Of a DNA stretch of 17,992 nt, positions 15,061 to 17,992 are shown piece after piece. The notes under the pieces are model-generated. The model was given only the letters and a program-made list of their open reading frames with translations, was not told where the DNA came from and ran no database searches. Origin of the DNA: a bacterium (lineage in GTDB: Bacteria; Ratteibacteria; UBA8468; B48-G9; DTJG01); the NCBI GenBank assembly GCA_026418655.1, contig JAOAAW010000021.1, positions 1-17,992 of the forward strand, given 5' to 3'. The first letter of the stretch is position 1. The number at the start of each line of letters is the position of its first letter. The position numbers were made by a program, and so were the translations under genes.

Positions 15061-16886
15061 ATACCTATCTTCTTGAAAAGGTAAATAAAAACCCGGAAAA
15101 TCTAAAAAGTTTTTCAAAAAAAGAACTTGAGATTCTCTGTCAGGAAATAAGGAGAAAAATTTTACATACAGTTTCTGTGAATGGAGGACATCTCGCTTCA
15201 AATCTGGGAATTGTTGAAATTACTGTAGCTTTGCATTATATTCTAAAAATACCTCCTGACAGAATTATATTTGATGTAGGTCATCAAACATATCCACATA
15301 AACTTCTCACAGGTAGATTGGAAAAGTTTCACACACTGAGAAAATATGGTGGAATTTCAGGATTTCCAAACCCATCAGAAAGTGAAACAGATTTATTCAT
15401 AACAGGACATGCTGGAACTGCTATATCAACTGCGATTGGACTGCAAACCGCAGAAGACCTTAAAGGTGGGAAAGCAAGAACCGTGGTTGTAATTGGAGAT
15501 GGCAGTCTCACTAATGGCGTAACATTTGAAGGACTTAACAACCTTGGCTCATCAAGAAAAAATATTCTGATTATACTTAATGATAATAATTTCTCTATTT
15601 CAAAAACTCGTGGTGCTCTATCCTATTATTTAACCAGATGGATAACAATGCCAGTAGTAAACAAATCAAAAGAGGAAATAAAAGAAATTATAGAGAAAAT
15701 TCCTAGAATAGGAGAACAAATTATAAGGGTTGGTGAGAACCTCGAACAGAAGACAAAGTATCTTATAATTCCCGGTATATTTTTTGAAAAATTAGGAATA
15801 AAGTATTTCGGACCGATTGATGGAAACGACATATCTCAAATTCTAGATGTTTTGAAAAATATTATTCTTTATCAAGGTCCGGTTGTGCTCCATGCAATAA
15901 CTCGTAAAGGTAAAGGATATACTTATGCAGAACAAAACCCGGAAAAATATCATAGTATTGGCCCATTCGATATTAAAACAGGCCAACAAAATTCACATTC
16001 AACTACAACAGGAAAACTTGTAGGAAAGTTCCTTGAGCAATCAGCAGAAAAATACGATTTTTATGTTGTTACGGCTGCGATGGAATATGGACTCGGTTTC
16101 GAAAGCTTTGCAAAAAAATTCCCTCACAGATTTTTTGATGTCGGCATTGCAGAAAGCCATTGCGTTATTTTTGCGGCAGGTCTCGCAAAAAATAGAAAGA
16201 AACCGTTTGTAGGGATTTACAGTACATTTCTTCAGAGAACCTATGACCAGATCTTCCACGATATCTGTCTGCAAAATCTCGGAGTGATACTACTTGTTGA
16301 TCGAGCAGGTATAGTTTCTGAAGATGGACCAACGCATCAAGGAATTTATGATTTACCTTTTTTAAGAACTCTACCCAACTTCACCATTTTTTGTCCATAT
16401 TCTATCAAAAATTTATATGAAATATTGAATCTGAGCCTTAATACGGAAAACCCAATGGTTATAAGATATCCAAAAGAATTATTGGTAGAAGAAATGCAAG
16501 AAATTAAAAAAGGTGGTAAAATTTTATGTCTTGCTACTGGTTCAATTGCAAGCGTAGCCTTTAAGGCATGTGAATATCTAAATCAACAGGGTTATGTTAT
16601 AGATTTTATACCAGTAAGCAGAATTAAACCCATTGAGGATGGAGTAGAGAAAATATTGTGTCAATATAAGAAGATAGTAACATGTGAGGAAGGTATAATC
16701 ACAGGAGGATTTGGTTCTTCTATCTTGGAAGTATGCAATGAAAAATATAGAGATTTTAAAGTCTTAAGAATTGGTTTTCCTGAAACATTTATTGGAACTG
16801 GTTCAAGAAATGAAATTTTAAAAAAATATTTTCTTGATGAGGTTGGAATAAAAAACAGAATCCAAGATTTTTATGAAAATGCATAA
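15057..16886 (+). CDS. dxs: 1-deoxy-D-xylulose-5-phosphate synthase
   Basis: The 609-residue thiamine diphosphate enzyme condenses pyruvate and glyceraldehyde-3-phosphate, the entry step of the MEP isoprenoid pathway. Visible in order: NGGHLASNLG at 42-51 (His45), FDVGHQTYPHKLLTGR at 72-87 (His76), the ThDP/Mg motif GDGSLTNG at 147-154 with NDN at 175-177, KYHSIGPFD near 297-305, VGIAES at 362-367 (Glu365, the ThDP-activating acid), FLQRTYDQIFHD, DRAGIVSEDGPTHQG at 415-429, and GxGSSILEV near the end. Length is close to the usual 620. Oddities: DGND at 255-258 where most Dxs have DGHD, GHAGTAIS for GHSSTSIS, and NDNNFSI for NDNEMSI. It is still best read as Dxs. The start overlaps the TPR gene and the end overlaps nadK by 14 bases. 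Confidence 0.94.
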   Translation: MNTYLLEKVNKNPENLKSFSKKELEILCQEIRRKILHTVSVNGGHLASNLGIVEITVALHYILKIPPDRIIFDVGHQTYPHKLLTGRLEKFHTLRKYGGISGFPNPSESETDLFITGHAGTAISTAIGLQTAEDLKGGKARTVVVIGDGSLTNGVTFEGLNNLGSSRKNILIILNDNNFSISKTRGALSYYLTRWITMPVVNKSKEEIKEIIEKIPRIGEQIIRVGENLEQKTKYLIIPGIFFEKLGIKYFGPIDGNDISQILDVLKNIILYQGPVVLHAITRKGKGYTYAEQNPEKYHSIGPFDIKTGQQNSHSTTTGKLVGKFLEQSAEKYDFYVVTAAMEYGLGFESFAKKFPHRFFDVGIAESHCVIFAAGLAKNRKKPFVGIYSTFLQRTYDQIFHDICLQNLGVILLVDRAGIVSEDGPTHQGIYDLPFLRTLPNFTIFCPYSIKNLYEILNLSLNTENPMVIRYPKELLVEEMQEIKKGGKILCLATGSIASVAFKACEYLNQQGYVIDFIPVSRIKPIEDGVEKILCQYKKIVTCEEGIITGGFGSSILEVCNEKYRDFKVLRIGFPETFIGTGSRNEILKKYFLDEVGIKNRIQDFYENA

Positions 16887-17664
16887 AATATCAATCATTA
16901 GCAATCCAAAAATTAGAGGAATCAAAGAAATAGAAAAGGATTTTGAAAGTATTATTTGTGGTTTTGGTGCAAAAATAGTTCCATGCAGTCAGGAAACCGA
17001 ACTCCTCATTTCTCTGGGGGGAGATGGAACGGTATTAAAAGGATTCAGGATCCTACCTTCTTTGAAAACACCTCTACTCGGGTTAAATTTTGGAAAATTT
17101 GGTTTCCTGACCATTGACTGTAAGGACAGATACGACATTATAAAAAACGTTCTGTCAGATAACTTCAGAGTTTCTCCGAGAGTTTATCTTGAGGGATTTA
17201 TAAGCAGTTTAAACAGCCACATCTTTATTGGAAGAGCCCTTAATGAAATGCTTGTTTTCCGAAAAGATATAAGAATGGTAGAATTTGAACTTACACTTGG
17301 TTCTACAGTGTTTTATTTCAAAGCTGATGGAATGATTATAAGCACACCAACAGGTTCAACTGCTCATTCCTTCTCTGCGGGTGGTCCCATAGTATTTCCC
17401 GAGGATAGGTCAATAATAGTAGTTGCATTTGCACCGTTTACTGCAACATGGCGAAATTGTATCTACCAAGGTGGTAGCATACTGCTAAAAGTCTCGCGAG
17501 ATTGTGATATCATTCTTGATGGACAAGAAAAAATTGATATTAAAGAAAATGAGACGCTCGAAATCAGTATAGGAAAAGAGATTTTTAAGCTTCTTGTACC
17601 ACCGTACTGGGATTTCTGGAGGACTCTAAAAGAAAAGTTCTCATGGGGAAAAGGTTTAGTATAA
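16873..17664 (+). CDS. nadK: NAD kinase
   Basis: The 263-residue protein phosphorylates NAD to NADP in the cytoplasm. It has ISLGGDGTVLKG at 46-57 (GGDGT with the catalytic Asp), LNFGKFGFLT at 71-80, ALNEMLV at 122-128 (NE motif), ADGMIISTPTGSTAHSFSAGG at 151-171, and ILDGQ at 214-218. His165 replaces the usual Tyr in STAYS, and the segment after GGPI (FAPFTATWRN) departs from the common PHxLxxRP. Neither change touches the catalytic Asp or the NAD-binding loop. ATGs at 16873 and 16879 are both possible, giving 263 or 261 residues; neither has a visible ribosome site and both overlap dxs. Adjacent to dxs, whose pathway consumes NADPH. Confidence 0.94.
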   Translation: MKMHKISIISNPKIRGIKEIEKDFESIICGFGAKIVPCSQETELLISLGGDGTVLKGFRILPSLKTPLLGLNFGKFGFLTIDCKDRYDIIKNVLSDNFRVSPRVYLEGFISSLNSHIFIGRALNEMLVFRKDIRMVEFELTLGSTVFYFKADGMIISTPTGSTAHSFSAGGPIVFPEDRSIIVVAFAPFTATWRNCIYQGGSILLKVSRDCDIILDGQEKIDIKENETLEISIGKEIFKLLVPPYWDFWRTLKEKFSWGKGLV

Positions 17665-17882
17665 AAATTGCAAAAAATAGATGCAAAGGATGCGGACTCT
17701 GTGTAGAAGTTTGCACCCAAAACACTTTAAAAATGTCGACGCTTTTTAATAAAATTGGTTACCATTTTGTAGAAGCTTCCACTAACAGTGATTGCAGAGG
17801 GTGTAAAAAATGCACTATAATATGTCCGGATGCAGCAATTGAAATTTATATTGAGGAAAATCTTTCTGAAAGAAAAGAGTAG
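17643..17882 (+). CDS. 2[4Fe-4S] ferredoxin, 2-oxoacid:ferredoxin oxidoreductase delta-subunit type
   Basis: The 79-residue iron-sulfur protein has two cysteine clusters: C14-x2-C17-x2-C20-x3-C24 and C51-x2-C54-x2-C57-x3-C61-P. The patterns RCKGCGLCVEVC, GYHFVEA and CRGCKKCTIICPDAAIEI match KorD/VorD-type subunits, which pass electrons from 2-oxoglutarate or branched-chain 2-oxoacid oxidation to ferredoxin in anaerobes. The first cluster lacks the usual Pro after its fourth Cys (C24 is followed by Thr). Its start overlaps the last 22 bases of nadK. The next gene is not korA or korB, so its partner subunits are either further downstream or elsewhere. A generic ferredoxin is the alternative. 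Confidence 0.85.
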   Translation: MGKRFSIKIAKNRCKGCGLCVEVCTQNTLKMSTLFNKIGYHFVEASTNSDCRGCKKCTIICPDAAIEIYIEENLSERKE

Positions 17883-17890
17883 GAGGACAA

Positions 17891-17992
17891 ATGAAAATTG
17901 GTGTTATTCCAGATTGTTTCAGAATATCAATAAAAGAAGCAATAAAAAAGGCAAAGGACCTTGGCCTGGATGGCATACAGCCTTATGCAACA
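17891..17992 (+). CDS. Sugar phosphate isomerase/epimerase-like TIM barrel (3' end missing)
   Basis: Only the first 34 codons lie in the window. The start MKIGVIPDCFR, followed by an amphipathic helix (IKEAIKKAKDLGLDGIQPY), is the typical first beta-alpha unit of the xylose isomerase-like / AP endonuclease 2 TIM-barrel superfamily (sugar phosphate isomerase/epimerase, IolE/Hyi type). A perfect AGGAGG at 17881-17886 lies four bases before the ATG, the strongest ribosome site in the right-hand operon. Substrate cannot be judged from this fragment. Confidence 0.75.
   Translation, partial: MKIGVIPDCFRISIKEAIKKAKDLGLDGIQPYAT

Overview
The window is a densely packed, AT-rich bacterial segment with three blocks. 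(1) A + strand operon for nucleotide-sugar and polysaccharide synthesis runs from the left edge to 7977. (2) A convergent − strand group of three glycosyltransferases runs from 11353 down to 7982. (3) A divergent + strand operon of housekeeping genes runs from 11468 past the right edge. There is no rRNA, tRNA, CRISPR array, insertion sequence or phage gene. The only non-coding stretch above 100 bases is the 114-base divergent region 11354-11467.

Block 1 opens with the 3' end of a single-domain, GlmU-type UDP-sugar pyrophosphorylase. Four genes then match the WbpB/WbpD/WbpE/WbpI set (C3 dehydrogenase, N-acetyltransferase, PLP aminotransferase, 2-epimerase). That set turns UDP-N-acetylglucosaminuronic acid into UDP-2,3-diacetamido-2,3-dideoxy-mannuronic acid, a B-band O-antigen type sugar. 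The 6-dehydrogenase (WbpA) that should feed it is not in the window. After a 41-base gap comes a second module: an ArnA-decarboxylase/dehydratase-like SDR, a second DegT/ArnB-type aminotransferase, a hexapeptide-repeat acyltransferase and a glycosyltransferase. It looks built to make and transfer an N-acylated amino sugar. Most junctions in this block are overlaps, several of the ATGA type.

Block 2 holds two GT4-type transferases flanking a GT9 (heptosyltransferase-family) enzyme, all overlapping at their ends. Blocks 1 and 2 together read as an LPS or surface-glycan locus, which points to a Gram-negative envelope. No Wzx, Wzy or ABC exporter is present here.

Block 3 starts behind a near-consensus sigma-70 promoter and contains gatC, accA, hisG (long form), a 31-residue extremely basic mini-protein, a 12-repeat TPR lipoprotein, dxs, nadK, a 2[4Fe-4S] ferredoxin of the 2-oxoacid:ferredoxin oxidoreductase delta type, and the start of a sugar-phosphate isomerase-like TIM-barrel gene. 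The mini-protein resembles the AURKAIP1/COX24 (mS38-like) ribosomal protein known from Bacteroidetes and, in other forms, from mitochondria and actinobacteria.

The mixed operon, the ferredoxin-type 2-oxoacid metabolism, the lipoprotein and LPS enzymes, and the Bacteroidetes-like mini-protein suggest an anaerobic Gram-negative bacterium, possibly from the FCB group or a related uncultured lineage. The phylum assignment is inference and weak. The items most worth attention are the mini-protein with its translationally coupled TPR lipoprotein, and the unassigned second amino-sugar module.
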